A stretch of 46,795 nucleotides of DNA, from positions 1-46,795 of the forward strand of contig CADBXE010000009.1 of the NCBI GenBank assembly GCA_902798595.1. The letters run 5' to 3'. The first letter of the stretch is position 1, and every line of letters starts with the position of its first letter. Below are positions 8,872 to 17,523 of this stretch, piece after piece. The DNA is from an uncultured Erysipelotrichaceae bacterium. Its GTDB lineage: Bacteria > Bacillota_I > Bacilli_A > RFN20 > CAG-826. The notes beneath the pieces are model-generated. The model was not told where the DNA came from, ran no database searches, and was given only the letters and a program-made list of their open reading frames with translations. A program made the position numbers and the translations under genes.

Positions 8872-10227
8872 TTAAAAAGAGTATTTATATTTTCCCAAAG
8901 CGAAGGTTAGATAATGTGGAATAGTAATCACATCTCCTTCTTCAGAAACGTTATAATCACCAATTTTGATAAGTTTTGTTTTCCCATAATGTTCAGGATG
9001 ATTCATGACTGTTTTGCTAGATTTGGTGTTGCCATTTTTAGCCTTGGCTTCAATCAAAGTGGAACATCCTGCATACGCTATAACAAAATCAATTTCTAAG
9101 CCGGTTTCTTTAGCAAAATAATACGTATCGATGTTTGCTTTATTCAAGGAATCAAAAACTAATGCTTCGTAGATGGCGCCCTTGCCTTGTCCTAACTCCC
9201 CTTTATTGATAGCAGAAACAGTTTCGATACCATACATAGCAATAACAATGCCAATGTCTTCTGGGAATAATTTGAATTGGGATATAATTTTCGATCCCGC
9301 TAATGGTAACGATGGAACTTCGACATTGTGTATTTTGGAAACAATGTGTGCTTGTTTTAAATACTCAACAGCGTCCTTTTTCTCATACATTGAACCAGAA
9401 GAAATCTTAGAGACAACGAATCTTTTGTTTTCTTTCGATAAGAATGTTGGTATTAAATCATACACCTCTTGAATTCTTGCAACTTCTGCTGGTTTAAAAA
9501 CAGGCATACCATCTTTACCTTTTCTTCTTCCAAAATCAGTTTTCATATCGAAAACCGTGCTAGTCAAAACATCATAAGCTAAGGCTATGTTATGCGTATC
9601 AACGTATTCCTTAACAACTTTAGGAAAACCGCCTATGCAGGCGTATTTAAGAAATAAGTCCTTATATAATGTGTGGACACTTTTTGGCACTGGTTTCTTT
9701 TTTTCAAAGCAATCAATAACAACACTGTTTTGTTCTTCTTCATAGCCTAAGGCCCATAAAAACTCTTCGAAATCCATGGTTTTCATTTGAAAAACATCTT
9801 CGTAACCAGTTGGTGCAGGAGTCGCGTCTCCGACCACATATCCATTAATCCCTAAATAAGAACCACTACCAATTACGTTATATCTACCATCTATACCAAA
9901 ATTCTTAAAAGCAAGTCTAGCTTTAGGGCATTCTTGTATTTCATCAAAGAAAATTAATGATTTTCCCGGAATAATTTTGTGGTTATCAAAATGCAACGAA
10001 ATATTAGATATGATTGTATCTATGTCTATTTTGCCTTCAAAGTCAGACGCGAATTCAGGATTGTTCCAAAAATTAATTTCAAAAAGTTCTAAATTATTTC
10101 TTTTAGCAAATTCTCTTATTGTTTCTGTCTTGCCACATTGACGGATCCCAACAATCAAAGCAGGACTTTTGCCTTTTTTATTAATCCATGAATCTAAATG
10201 TTGATCCAATTTTCTTCTAAAATACAT
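8872..10227 (-). CDS. AAA ATPase with C-terminal DUF4143 domain
   Basis: 451 residues. The N-terminal P-loop ATPase has Walker A GIRQCGKT (residues 27-34) and Walker B LIFFDEI (91-97). The C-terminal part carries the DUF4143 pattern, GLEIDFVIAYAG followed by LIEAKAKNG, in the arrangement of a PD-(D/E)xK nuclease-like core. This is a large, widespread bacterial family of unclear role; some members lie near toxin or defence genes. Translation starts with AGAGGTG upstream of the ATG. The promoter region is built from a 33-bp tandem repeat. It lies 51 bp upstream of metG and could read into it. Confidence 0.85.
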   Translation of the reverse strand: MYFRRKLDQHLDSWINKKGKSPALIVGIRQCGKTETIREFAKRNNLELFEINFWNNPEFASDFEGKIDIDTIISNISLHFDNHKIIPGKSLIFFDEIQECPKARLAFKNFGIDGRYNVIGSGSYLGINGYVVGDATPAPTGYEDVFQMKTMDFEEFLWALGYEEEQNSVVIDCFEKKKPVPKSVHTLYKDLFLKYACIGGFPKVVKEYVDTHNIALAYDVLTSTVFDMKTDFGRRKGKDGMPVFKPAEVARIQEVYDLIPTFLSKENKRFVVSKISSGSMYEKKDAVEYLKQAHIVSKIHNVEVPSLPLAGSKIISQFKLFPEDIGIVIAMYGIETVSAINKGELGQGKGAIYEALVFDSLNKANIDTYYFAKETGLEIDFVIAYAGCSTLIEAKAKNGNTKSSKTVMNHPEHYGKTKLIKIGDYNVSEEGDVITIPHYLTFALGKYKYSF

Positions 10228-10246
10228 AAAATAGCACCTCTTTAAA

Positions 10247-10330
10247 AATTTCGGAGCGAGTTTTCAATACTTTTATAACAATTTCGGAGCGAGTTTTCAA
10301 TACTTTTATAACAATTTCGGAGCGAGTTTT
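10247..10330 (-). repeat. 33-bp tandem repeat carrying duplicated promoter boxes
   Basis: Two full 33-bp units (10247-10279, 10280-10312) and an 18-bp partial unit (10313-10330) are identical over their shared length. On the minus strand the junction of two units reads TTGAAA, 17 bp, TATAAA, a near-consensus promoter. The distal copy has CTTAAA as its -35. The array therefore places two -35/-10 pairs in tandem upstream of the DUF4143 ATPase. There are no spacers, so it is not a CRISPR. Confidence 0.8.
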
Positions 10331-10353
10331 AAGCAAAAAACGAGGCTTTATAA

Positions 10354-10376
10354 GAAAAGCATCCTTTGTGGATGCT
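10354..10376 (-). terminator. Terminator of arcB
   Basis: AGCATCC (10358-10364) pairs with GGATGCT (10370-10376) around a 5-nt loop. TTTTC follows on the minus strand. The U-tract is short, so efficiency may be moderate. It lies just downstream of the arcB stop. Confidence 0.55.
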
Positions 10377-10401
10377 AATCGTTTCCACAAATGATGTATT
10401 A

Positions 10402-11397
10402 TTATTTATCTTCTTTCATAGTGGCTAACATGACCGCTTTAATAGTGTGTAATCTATTTTCTGCTTCATCAAAGACCACTGATTGAGGACCTTCAAATAC
10501 TTCTTCAGTAACTTCTAAACCGTTAAGTCCAAACTTTTCATAAACTTCCATACCCACTTTAGTTTCAAGGTTATGGAAGGATGGTAAACAGTGAATGAAA
10601 ATGGCTTTAGAATTGGCTAAAGACATAACACGGGCATTAACTTGGTATGGTTTTAATAAGTTAATTCTTTCTTCCCAAACGGAAGCGTCTTCACCCATAG
10701 AAACCCAAACGTCAGTAGCAATCACATCAGCGTCTTTAACGCCTTCATCAACATTTTCAGTGAATGTTAATTTAGCGCCTGTCTCTTTAGCGATTTCTAA
10801 ACATCTATTTCTTAATGCTTCATTTGGCCATAATTCTTTTGGTCCAACCATGCGGTAATCTAAGCCCATCTTCGCGGCCCCTACCAAGTAGGAATTACCC
10901 ATGTTATATCTACCATCACCTAAGTAAGCCATCTTAATACCTTTAAGTTTGCCTTTTTGTTCAATGATGGTCATAAAGTCAGCGAGGATTTGGGTTGGGT
11001 GATAATCTTCAGTTAAGCCATTCCATGTTGGAACATTGGAGAACTTTGCTAAATCTTCCACAGTCTTTTGTTTGAAACCTCTATATTCAATGCCATCAAA
11101 CATTCTTCCTAACACTCTCGCTGTATCAGCAATAGATTCTTTCTTACCCATTTGTGAACCACTGCTACCAATGTAAACAGCGTTCATACCTAAATCAGAC
11201 GCCGCTACTTCAAAAGCGCATCTTGTTCTAGTGCTATCTTTTTCAAAAAGAAGAACGATATTCTTACCTTTTAAAACATCATGGGCAACACCATTATGTT
11301 TTTTGTTTTTAAGTTCGATAGATAAGTCTAATAAGTATTGGATTTCTTCAGGTGTGAAATCTAATAAGGTTAATAAGTTTCTTCTATATAAGTTCAT
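10402..11397 (-). CDS. arcB: Ornithine carbamoyltransferase (catabolic, arginine deiminase pathway)
   Basis: Converts citrulline plus phosphate to ornithine and carbamoyl phosphate when working in the arginine deiminase pathway; the anabolic reaction is the reverse. The carbamoyl-phosphate loop STRTR lies at residues 55-59, HPTQ at 133-136 and the HCLP motif, with its catalytic Cys, at 269-272. The length of 331 residues is normal. It starts 2 nt after the arcA stop, so it is translated from the arcA mRNA. Adjacency to arginine deiminase rather than to biosynthetic arg genes supports the catabolic assignment. Confidence 0.93.
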   Translation of the reverse strand: MNLYRRNLLTLLDFTPEEIQYLLDLSIELKNKKHNGVAHDVLKGKNIVLLFEKDSTRTRCAFEVAASDLGMNAVYIGSSGSQMGKKESIADTARVLGRMFDGIEYRGFKQKTVEDLAKFSNVPTWNGLTEDYHPTQILADFMTIIEQKGKLKGIKMAYLGDGRYNMGNSYLVGAAKMGLDYRMVGPKELWPNEALRNRCLEIAKETGAKLTFTENVDEGVKDADVIATDVWVSMGEDASVWEERINLLKPYQVNARVMSLANSKAIFIHCLPSFHNLETKVGMEVYEKFGLNGLEVTEEVFEGPQSVVFDEAENRLHTIKAVMLATMKEDK

Positions 11398-11399
11398 AA

Positions 11400-12626
11400 C
11401 TATTTAATATCCTCTCTTACTAATGGCATACACATACATCTTGGTCCACCTCTACCTCTAGATAGTTCACTAGAAGGAATGATATGCACATTAATACCAT
11501 TTTTAATTAAGGCAGCATTAGTGATGTCATTTCTTTCATAAGCAATAACTTCACCTGGGCCTAACGCGACAGTATTACTACCATCACTCCATTGTTCACG
11601 GTCCGCACTGATGGTGTCTCCACCACCACATGGGATTAAAGTGACTGGTAAACCGATATATGATTCTAAGACGTCTTCAAGTTTTTGATCTAACTCTAAG
11701 ACTTTGACTTTGCCTTCATTGTTATAGTCTTTAGTGACTCTAAAGATTTTAAGCTTTTCATAGCAACCTTTATGAATAGTGAATTTGTTTTTATCCACTT
11801 GGGTAAAGACTGTATCTAAATGCATGAATGTTCTCGCTTGTGGAATAGTGAACGCTAGAACAGTATCGAAATCAGTTTCGTTATTGAAGAACAAGTTCTT
11901 TGCTAAACGTTCTACTGCTTCAGCGCATGTTCTTTGGCTAACACCAACGATAAGCACATGGTTATTTAGAACCATGATGTCACCACCTTCAATATTCACA
12001 TCTTCATAACGGGAATAATATAAAGGTGTGGTCTTATATATTGGGTGATATTTAAAAATATATTCACCAAAAATAGTTTCTCTGCTTCTAGTAACGGAAT
12101 ACATCTTGTTTAACGAGACACCATTACCGATAGAGGCAAATGGGTCACGAGTGAAATATAAGTTTGGCATTGGATCAGTGACGAATGGATAATCATCAAC
12201 ATGATCAGCGAGTGATTTAACTTGTGAGTTTGGAAGGTCGCTCTTTTTAATGCCAGCGATACTCTTAAGTACGAGTTCTTTGTTATCTTTAAAAGACTTT
12301 AAATATTCAGTAGCGATTTCTCTTAATGTGTTACTACGAATATTAGCTTCTTTAATAAATTGGTTAATGAATTGTTCTTTAATTTCATTAGATAAATCAA
12401 GCACATCCCTCATTAAATCAGTGAGATAAACAACTTCCACGCCGGCATCTTTAAAAGTTTTAGCGAAGGCTTGATGTTCTTTCTTCGCTAATGGAAGCCA
12501 TGGAATATCATCAAATAATAAGTCGTCTAATTTCTTTGGGGTTAAGTTATGGAGTTCATCACCTGGTTCGTGAAGAAGGACCACTTTTAAACGACCAATC
12601 TCAGAGTTCACATTGATTTTCTTCAT
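11400..12626 (-). CDS. arcA: Arginine deiminase
   Basis: Hydrolyses arginine to citrulline and ammonia, the first step of ATP generation from arginine. From the chosen start ([11 protein letters not shown]) the protein is 408 residues, the usual family length. Motifs in order: FTRDP (Asp161), EGGD (213-216), MHLD with catalytic His269, and C-terminal GGPRCMCMP with the nucleophile Cys397. A longer frame begins 54 nt upstream, but AGGAGG sits directly before the ATG at 12626, so I use that start. The first 26 nt overlap the end of the transporter gene upstream, which implies coupled translation. Confidence 0.95.
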   Translation of the reverse strand: MKKINVNSEIGRLKVVLLHEPGDELHNLTPKKLDDLLFDDIPWLPLAKKEHQAFAKTFKDAGVEVVYLTDLMRDVLDLSNEIKEQFINQFIKEANIRSNTLREIATEYLKSFKDNKELVLKSIAGIKKSDLPNSQVKSLADHVDDYPFVTDPMPNLYFTRDPFASIGNGVSLNKMYSVTRSRETIFGEYIFKYHPIYKTTPLYYSRYEDVNIEGGDIMVLNNHVLIVGVSQRTCAEAVERLAKNLFFNNETDFDTVLAFTIPQARTFMHLDTVFTQVDKNKFTIHKGCYEKLKIFRVTKDYNNEGKVKVLELDQKLEDVLESYIGLPVTLIPCGGGDTISADREQWSDGSNTVALGPGEVIAYERNDITNAALIKNGINVHIIPSSELSRGRGGPRCMCMPLVREDIK

Positions 12627-13569
12627 GCGGACTTTCCTCCTGATTATTATGCTTTTCTCGACACTCTTTACGATAATCAAATATTGCGCTTATCGCAATA
12701 GAGAGAAGAATAATCAAACCACCAATGAGAAGATTTAAATTGAAATGTTCTATGCCCGTATATATGGAAAGTGATGTCGCAACAACCGCGGAAAGAGGTA
12801 CTAAAATGGAGACTGTAACCGCATCGATAAATTTCATAGACCACGCTCTTGCAACCCAGCATACCGCCATACAAACAACACCTAAGAAGACAACTTCTAA
12901 GATTGCTAATACGTTGGATGTGAAATTGAATTCATGGAAGACTGGACCTTCAAAAGCAAATGTATAAATAAATGACACCACTGTGGTAACACATAATTGG
13001 AAAAACACATATAAAAGAGGATCTTTATCTTTGCAGAATACTTTAGTGAAAGCGATATCTAAACCAAAGAAGAGGCCACCAATCGCGCTTAAGCCATCGC
13101 CTAATAAGGAGCCACCTTCAAAGAAATGAAGAATATTGAATCCATTACCCATTAAGAAGATAGAGCCAACAACGCAGATAAGTGCAGCAATGATACTAGG
13201 CCATGTTGGTTTTTCTCTTGCAAATAAGAACATGAAAATTGGGATAGTAATACAGGAAACATTTTCTAAAAATGTGTTCTTAGAAGGATCTGTGTATTTT
13301 AATCCCACAAATTGGAAGATATATGCAGCGGCTAAAATTAAACCCGCAGGTATACAAATAAGATAGGATTTATTAACTTTTTTAAAGCCCTTGTTGATAA
13401 ATAATGCCATCGCTATAACGGCAAAAAGACCACGCATTGCAGTAAGAATACCTGGTGAAAATAGAGGTGGTTCAGTATCATAAATCATTTTTGCCATCAC
13501 TGGAGCAACACCCCAGAGAAGGACAACGATGACGAGGACAATAAATGCAATAATCTTGGTTTTTTTCAT
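12601..13569 (-). CDS. DMT/EamA-family transporter of the arc operon
   Basis: A 322-residue protein with about ten hydrophobic helices in two repeats, the form of EamA / drug-metabolite transporters. It ends in a charged His/Glu-rich tail. The arcA ribosome site and start codon lie inside its 3' end, so it is the first gene of the arc operon. Classical arc operons carry an ArcD arginine/ornithine antiporter instead, so this protein may move arginine, ornithine or citrulline; that is inference from position only. No Shine-Dalgarno is visible. An extended -10 promoter ends 13 nt before the ATG. Confidence 0.85.
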   Translation of the reverse strand: MKKTKIIAFIVLVIVVLLWGVAPVMAKMIYDTEPPLFSPGILTAMRGLFAVIAMALFINKGFKKVNKSYLICIPAGLILAAAYIFQFVGLKYTDPSKNTFLENVSCITIPIFMFLFAREKPTWPSIIAALICVVGSIFLMGNGFNILHFFEGGSLLGDGLSAIGGLFFGLDIAFTKVFCKDKDPLLYVFFQLCVTTVVSFIYTFAFEGPVFHEFNFTSNVLAILEVVFLGVVCMAVCWVARAWSMKFIDAVTVSILVPLSAVVATSLSIYTGIEHFNLNLLIGGLIILLSIAISAIFDYRKECREKHNNQEESPHEENQCEL

Positions 13570-13582
13570 AGCGCCGGAGACT

Positions 13583-13610
13583 ATAATAACATTTTAAAAT
13601 TTTTCGACAA
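13583..13610 (-). promoter_or_regulatory. Promoter of the arc operon
   Basis: On the minus strand, TTGTCG (13605-13610), 16 bp, then TGT-TATTAT (-10 at 13583-13588). The start codon of the transporter gene begins 13 nt after the -10, which predicts a leader of about 6 nt. Confidence 0.6.
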
Positions 13611-13737
13611 CCCCTTCTTTTAAAAAAGAAGTGAAAAAATCATAAACATTATCTAAAATAAGAAACAATGTGAGCAGCTGGTCTTTTTTAGCAGTTTGAC
13701 CACGTTCGTTAGTCTTATTAGTAGGAGGACCCAAAAT

Positions 13738-15228
13738 ATGAAATCCTTGAAACCTCAATTAAAAATATCAGCTTTTGCTTTACTGTTATTAAGCTTAACT
13801 GCTTGTGGCATGGCTACTGGAAAAGGTGATTATTATTACAACGGCTATTCATACGAAAAAAGTAACTACGTCCAACCTTCTAATAACGTGTCACAAAAGC
13901 CAAATGGCAGTAGCAACGCTGCAAACCCTGGTAATCCATTTGTTAACGTCGCTAACGACAACACTAATAATCTTTCTTTAACAAGTAGTACATTTGCGTA
14001 CACCACTATTAGAGAAGAAATAAATGGTAATCACATGTATTACGTGGGAGATATGGTTAAAGTCGAGGAAATGCTTAATTATTTCCACTATGGTTATGTT
14101 AACGACACAGACGATGCATTGACCACCAAGTTAGAATTAGATAAATGTCCATGGAACAACGATCACTACTTAGCATCAGTGGTTGTAAAGGCTAAACCAG
14201 CAATCACAGACAACGTTAAAAACAATATCGTTATCCTTGTTGATAAAAGCGGTTCTATGTCCCCAGTATTAAATTTGGTTAAAAAATCCTTATATACCTT
14301 AGTGGATAATTTAGGTAATGATGACGTTGTTTCTATTGTCTCTTATGCTTCAGGTTGCAAAGTTGAATGCGAAGGTAAGACAGGTGAAAACAAAAACTAT
14401 TTAAATAGAGTGATTGAAGACTTAAAAGCCAGTGGCGCCACTAACGGTGAAGCCGGTATCGAAACCGCTTATGAAATGGCTTACAAGTATTTCATTCCAG
14501 ATGGCAACAACAGAGTAGTCATTCTCACCGATGGTGATTTCAACGTTGGTAAAGTTTCTGGTGAAGAATTAACAAAGTTAATTAAAAAGAATGCTGGTGA
14601 TGGCGTCTTCCTCACCTGCTGTGGTTATAGAAGCTACGACAATAACACACTATATACCCTCGCTAATAACGGTAATGGTAATGCTTATTACATTGACTGT
14701 GAATTAGAAGCGGAAAAAGTCTTCGAAGAAGAATTAGGTAAATCATTATATGTCGTTGCCAAAGACGCAAAATGCCAAGTTCAATTCTCTGACGCTGTTA
14801 AATCCTATCGTTTAATTGGTTATGAAAGTAGACAAATTACCGATCAAGAATTCAACAATACAAGAAAAGACGCTGGTGAAATCATGTCTGATCACACCAC
14901 TGTTGCGTTATATGAATTAATCCTTAATGATAGAGCACACAATGATGACTACTACTTTAAAGCAACGCTTCACTATAAGGAACCTATCACCGAAGAAAAC
15001 AAAGAAGTTTCTAATACAAAATCAGACATCTCTGTTAGTAGACGTGTTGACTTCGACTTTGCAGGATATGTCGCTGAATTCGCTCTCATCTTAAGCAATA
15101 GTTCTTATAGAGGTAACGCTTCATATAGCCACTTATTAGGTAGAATTGATAACCAAGTAATTAATGATGCTTATAGAGATGACTTTGTGGCGGTTGTTAA
15201 TAAAGCAAAAGCGTTAGCAAGTAACTAA
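13738..15228 (+). CDS. von Willebrand A domain lipoprotein (YfbK-like)
   Basis: 496 residues from the ATG at 13738, chosen because AGGAGG lies just upstream and the protein then begins with a clean lipoprotein signal ending in LTAC. A Ser/Asn-rich linker precedes a domain resembling the N-terminal region of YfbK-type proteins (VEEMLNYFHYGY). The vWA domain has a complete MIDAS, DKSGS at residues 169-173 and a TDGD loop at 264-267, so it probably binds a divalent metal and a protein partner outside the membrane. The C-terminal region (KSYRLIGYESR and onwards) resembles DUF3520. It is a single-gene unit ending in a strong terminator. The partner is unknown. Confidence 0.88.
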   Translation: MKSLKPQLKISAFALLLLSLTACGMATGKGDYYYNGYSYEKSNYVQPSNNVSQKPNGSSNAANPGNPFVNVANDNTNNLSLTSSTFAYTTIREEINGNHMYYVGDMVKVEEMLNYFHYGYVNDTDDALTTKLELDKCPWNNDHYLASVVVKAKPAITDNVKNNIVILVDKSGSMSPVLNLVKKSLYTLVDNLGNDDVVSIVSYASGCKVECEGKTGENKNYLNRVIEDLKASGATNGEAGIETAYEMAYKYFIPDGNNRVVILTDGDFNVGKVSGEELTKLIKKNAGDGVFLTCCGYRSYDNNTLYTLANNGNGNAYYIDCELEAEKVFEEELGKSLYVVAKDAKCQVQFSDAVKSYRLIGYESRQITDQEFNNTRKDAGEIMSDHTTVALYELILNDRAHNDDYYFKATLHYKEPITEENKEVSNTKSDISVSRRVDFDFAGYVAEFALILSNSSYRGNASYSHLLGRIDNQVINDAYRDDFVAVVNKAKALASN

Positions 15229-15246
15229 TTTGTAAGTAATGAATAT

Positions 15247-15284
15247 GGCCCAGTCGTTAGTTTAACTAACAATTGGGCCTTTTT
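15247..15284 (+). terminator. Terminator of the vWA lipoprotein gene
   Basis: GGCCCA (15247-15252) pairs with TGGGCC (15274-15279). An inner GTTAG/CTAAC stem extends the hairpin and TTTTT follows. Confidence 0.9.
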
Positions 15285-15309
15285 AAATGTAAGAAAACAA
15301 AAGATCATG

Positions 15310-15338
15310 TTGAGTTTATGGTGTATATACCATATAAT
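15310..15338 (+). promoter_or_regulatory. Promoter with palindromic operator of the DUF4160/DUF2442 pair
   Basis: TTGAGT (15310-15315), exactly 17 bp, then consensus TATAAT (15333-15338). The spacer is almost filled by the near-palindrome TATGGTGTATATACCATA (15317-15334), whose right half runs into the -10 box. This is the classic position for an autorepressor site, and the second gene of the unit encodes an HTH domain. Confidence 0.75.
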
Positions 15339-15361
15339 ATACATGTGAGGAACAATAATAT

Positions 15362-15616
15362 ATGCCGACAATTAGCTTCTTTTATGGTGTTTATATCACG
15401 ATGCATTTAAGGAACAAGGAACATAATCCTCCTCACATCCACGCTTCATACGGAACTGAGGCTGCTGCGTTTTATATCTCAACCGGAGAAATATATGAAG
15501 GTTCTTTCCCAGCAAGGGCAAAGAAAATGGTTAAAAAATTTGTGCTAAAATACCAAAAAGAACTACTAGAAATGTGGACAACAGAAAAATACATTAAACT
15601 AAAGGGGTTAGATTGA
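15362..15616 (+). CDS. DUF4160 protein, putative toxin-antitoxin partner
   Basis: 84 residues matching the DUF4160 pattern: an N-terminal ISFFYGVYITM strand, the conserved HNPPHIHA turn, then YISTGEIYEGSFP. DUF4160 genes commonly sit directly before DUF2442 genes in bacteria; the biochemical role is not established. It ends in TGA, one base before the next ATG. Transcription comes from the operator-containing promoter at 15310-15338. GAGG is the only ribosome site and is spaced 11 nt from the ATG. Confidence 0.85.
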   Translation: MPTISFFYGVYITMHLRNKEHNPPHIHASYGTEAAAFYISTGEIYEGSFPARAKKMVKKFVLKYQKELLEMWTTEKYIKLKGLD

Positions 15617-15617
15617 T

Positions 15618-16079
15618 ATGCATTACATGGCGTTGAAAGTGGATTTTTTAGAAGATGTAACATTACAAGTAACATTCCAAGACGGCAAGATTATCAAATA
15701 CGATATGTCTCAAATGTTTAAAAAATATCCACAGTTAGAAGAGTTGAGAAAGAATCGTAGATTATTTGAAAATGGACATTTAGACTTAACTGGCTTCGCT
15801 ATCGTTTGGAACGATGAGTTAGATTTTGATGCAACAAGCATCTATGATGACGGAGAAGTCGTCGGACATATTGAGACAACAATCAATCAACAAATTGGTT
15901 TCTTGCTCGCAAAAACTAGAGATGAAATGAATGTCACTCAAACTGAGTTATCTAGAAAATCTCATATCGATCAAGGTGACATATCAAAAATTGAAAGAGG
16001 AATCGGCAATCCTACTATTGGCAAAATAAGTAAATTATTTAAAGCGCTGGGAAGAAGTATTTCGCTAACTTTACTTTAA
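15618..16079 (+). CDS. DUF2442 protein fused to XRE-type HTH domain
   Basis: 153 residues. Residues 1 to about 85 match DUF2442, with the typical LDLTGFAIVWNDELDFDATSIYDDGE-type segment. Residues about 98-153 form an XRE/Cro helix-turn-helix (TQTELSRKSHIDQGDISKIE). Stand-alone DUF2442 proteins lack this HTH, so the fusion turns the second gene into a likely DNA-binding autorepressor, like an antitoxin. Start codon follows the DUF4160 stop by one base, indicating coupled translation; an internal ATG three codons later is an alternative. The 3' end overlaps the converging 39-residue lipoprotein frame by 9 nt. Confidence 0.85.
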   Translation: MHYMALKVDFLEDVTLQVTFQDGKIIKYDMSQMFKKYPQLEELRKNRRLFENGHLDLTGFAIVWNDELDFDATSIYDDGEVVGHIETTINQQIGFLLAKTRDEMNVTQTELSRKSHIDQGDISKIERGIGNPTIGKISKLFKALGRSISLTLL

Positions 16080-16190
16080 GAAAATGTCTAATTCGCTGAA
16101 ATGTGTATGTTTTGAATAATTGTTTAAACATCCAGCAATCAAGCTGAAACAAAGCGCACAAAAAAAGAATATTTTTGTCTTAGTTTTCAT
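16071..16190 (-). CDS. 39-residue lipoprotein (small ORF)
   Basis: A frame too short for ordinary gene calling. ATG at 16190-16188 is preceded by AGAGGA eight bases upstream. The product starts MKTKTKIFFFCALCFSLIAG, followed by the lipobox Cys at residue 21, then a short polar tail of 18 residues ending in LDIFLK. The basic start, hydrophobic core and LIAGC lipobox form a complete lipoprotein signal, so the mature product would be a lipidated 19-residue peptide. It lies 26 bp downstream of a larger lipoprotein gene on the same strand. It could be a peptide lipoprotein of the signal or lysis-protein kind, or the remnant of a longer lipoprotein. Confidence 0.6.
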   Translation of the reverse strand: MKTKTKIFFFCALCFSLIAGCLNNYSKHTHFSELDIFLK

Positions 16191-16216
16191 AACAAAATCC
16201 TCTTAATAAATAATTA

Positions 16217-16963
16217 TCAAATATCCCAGTTAGCATACAAAACAAGCTCATTATTTCTTTCTATCGATGGAGTTGTGTTAAAGTCCCACGCGTTAAGACA
16301 TTCTGGCTCTGTATACCATCCAGTAAATAAACACTTTTCCCTAAACGGATTTGGTGGCATCACTATTTTCTCACCTTCTGCAACATTATCCACACGATAT
16401 AGATTGCTGTCTTTACCAGTATCATAATTCAGCAAAAAAGAAACGTTGGCAGCCTGAACTGTCTTGCTATAATCGTTGTCAGGCAAATAGCCTTTATCTT
16501 TAAACAGAGGAGCATAAAGATATAGGTGTCTAAAGTTGCTACTAAAAGTGGTAACAGAAAGTTCGCTTGAGCAAACCATGATATCAACACTAGGACAATC
16601 CATATACTCAATATGTTCTAATGAATCAAATACAAATATCTTCTTTAAATAATCGCCACAAGTAATTTTTCTATTATTGTTGTGACTAAAGTTTTCATCA
16701 GATAGGCCTAAATACTTAACCCTTTGGCCATCAATTTCTCGAGGGATATCAAGCCGTTCTTGCTTCAATCCAAGTTCGGTAAAACCAGTGATAACAATAG
16801 ATTTGTCGTTCTTGTTTTGATATTCACTGTTTTCGCAAAGGTATATGTATTTAAAAAAACCACTTGTGTGTGTCTTTGTTGTTTTATTATTGCATCCAAC
16901 CAATGCTAAAAAGAATACTGCTGAAAAGACTGTTATCTTATTTGAAAAAAAATTGGTTTTCAT
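16217..16963 (-). CDS. Lipoprotein with C-terminal InlB-type repeat
   Basis: 248 residues from ATG at 16963. The lipobox (LVGC) leaves a mature surface lipoprotein. The middle part, about residues 40-170, has no family I recognise. Residues about 175-248 form a Listeria-Bacteroides (InlB B-type) repeat: VSFLLNYDTGK, then PPNPFREKCLFTGWYTEPEC and a final LYANW. Such repeats are common in Gram-positive surface proteins. An in-frame ATG nine bases upstream overlaps the -10 box of a strong promoter, so the inner ATG, lying 7 nt after the -10, is preferred. That makes the message essentially leaderless, and no Shine-Dalgarno is present. Confidence 0.75.
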   Translation of the reverse strand: MKTNFFSNKITVFSAVFFLALVGCNNKTTKTHTSGFFKYIYLCENSEYQNKNDKSIVITGFTELGLKQERLDIPREIDGQRVKYLGLSDENFSHNNNRKITCGDYLKKIFVFDSLEHIEYMDCPSVDIMVCSSELSVTTFSSNFRHLYLYAPLFKDKGYLPDNDYSKTVQAANVSFLLNYDTGKDSNLYRVDNVAEGEKIVMPPNPFREKCLFTGWYTEPECLNAWDFNTTPSIERNNELVLYANWDI

Positions 16964-16970
16964 CGCTTGC

Positions 16971-17000
16971 ATAATAGCAAAAAAACACAGATTATGTCAA
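16971..17000 (-). promoter_or_regulatory. Consensus promoter directly abutting a start codon
   Basis: On the minus strand, perfect TTGACA (16995-17000), 18 bp, then TGC-TATTAT (-10 at 16971-16976). The ATG at 16963-16961 begins 7 nt after the -10, the normal position of the first transcribed base. Confidence 0.7.
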
Positions 17001-17124
17001 TTAATATTGCTTAAAATAAATGGCGATATAATATGCTGTTCTAATCAATAAAAAATTTAAATTTTACAAAAAGTTAGAAACGCGATAGAGGTATTCAATC
17101 GTTAGATTAATCATCTTTATTTAT

Positions 17125-17153
17125 ATAAAAAACCCTGAAATGAATTCAGGGTT
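17125..17153 (-). terminator. Terminator of rpmE
   Basis: AACCCTGAA (17131-17139) pairs perfectly with TTCAGGGTT (17145-17153) over a 5-nt loop. Six T follow on the minus strand. Confidence 0.9.
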
Positions 17154-17176
17154 AATTATTAATTTGATATTTTAAC

Positions 17177-17392
17177 TTATTTCTTTTCGCCGTTTAAGCC
17201 ATATTTACGGTTGAAACGATCGACACGACCATCGGATTGAACAAATCTTTGTTTGCCAGTGTAGTATGGGTGGCAGTTTGCGCATGTATCAACTTTGATT
17301 TCTTTTAAAACAGAACCTGTTTCGAATGTGTTACCACAGGAGATGCATGTGACTGTGCAACGATGGTATTCTGGATGGACACCTTTTTTCAT
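17177..17392 (-). CDS. rpmE: 50S ribosomal protein bL31 (zinc form)
   Basis: 71 residues, a component of the 50S subunit that helps bridge to the 30S head. It starts [10 protein letters not shown] and carries four zinc-ligand Cys in two clusters (CTVTCISC and CANC), so this is the C+ zinc-binding form rather than the zinc-free paralogue. The C-terminal [11 protein letters not shown] is typical. The frame is open for 28 codons further upstream, but AAGGAG directly before the ATG at 17392 sets the start. It is monocistronic with its own terminator. Confidence 0.95.
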   Translation of the reverse strand: MKKGVHPEYHRCTVTCISCGNTFETGSVLKEIKVDTCANCHPYYTGKQRFVQSDGRVDRFNRKYGLNGEKK

Positions 17393-17508
17393 AACTTTTT
17401 TCTCCTTCCGCCTTGAACTGTAATGTCGTTCAAAGAAAGTTTGCCCATAAATAGTAACAAATAAAGATATTATTGGCAAATATATTTTAAAAAATATCCC
17501 TTTTTGAC

Positions 17509-17514
17509 TATAAT
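17509..17514 (+). promoter_or_regulatory. -10 box of the GT2-GtrA operon
   Basis: Consensus TATAAT ends 9 nt before ATG at 17524 and no Shine-Dalgarno lies between. A clear -35 is not seen; TTTTAA 18 bp upstream is weak. Confidence 0.45.
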
Positions 17515-17523
17515 AACTTATTG

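Noticed and set aside
10247..10330. Direct repeats that might be a CRISPR array
   Set aside because: The 33-bp units abut without spacers and contain promoter boxes; no cas gene is present.
15362..16079. DUF4160/DUF2442 pair as a proven toxin-antitoxin system
   Set aside because: The organisation fits, but the activity of these families is not established, so it is listed only as putative.
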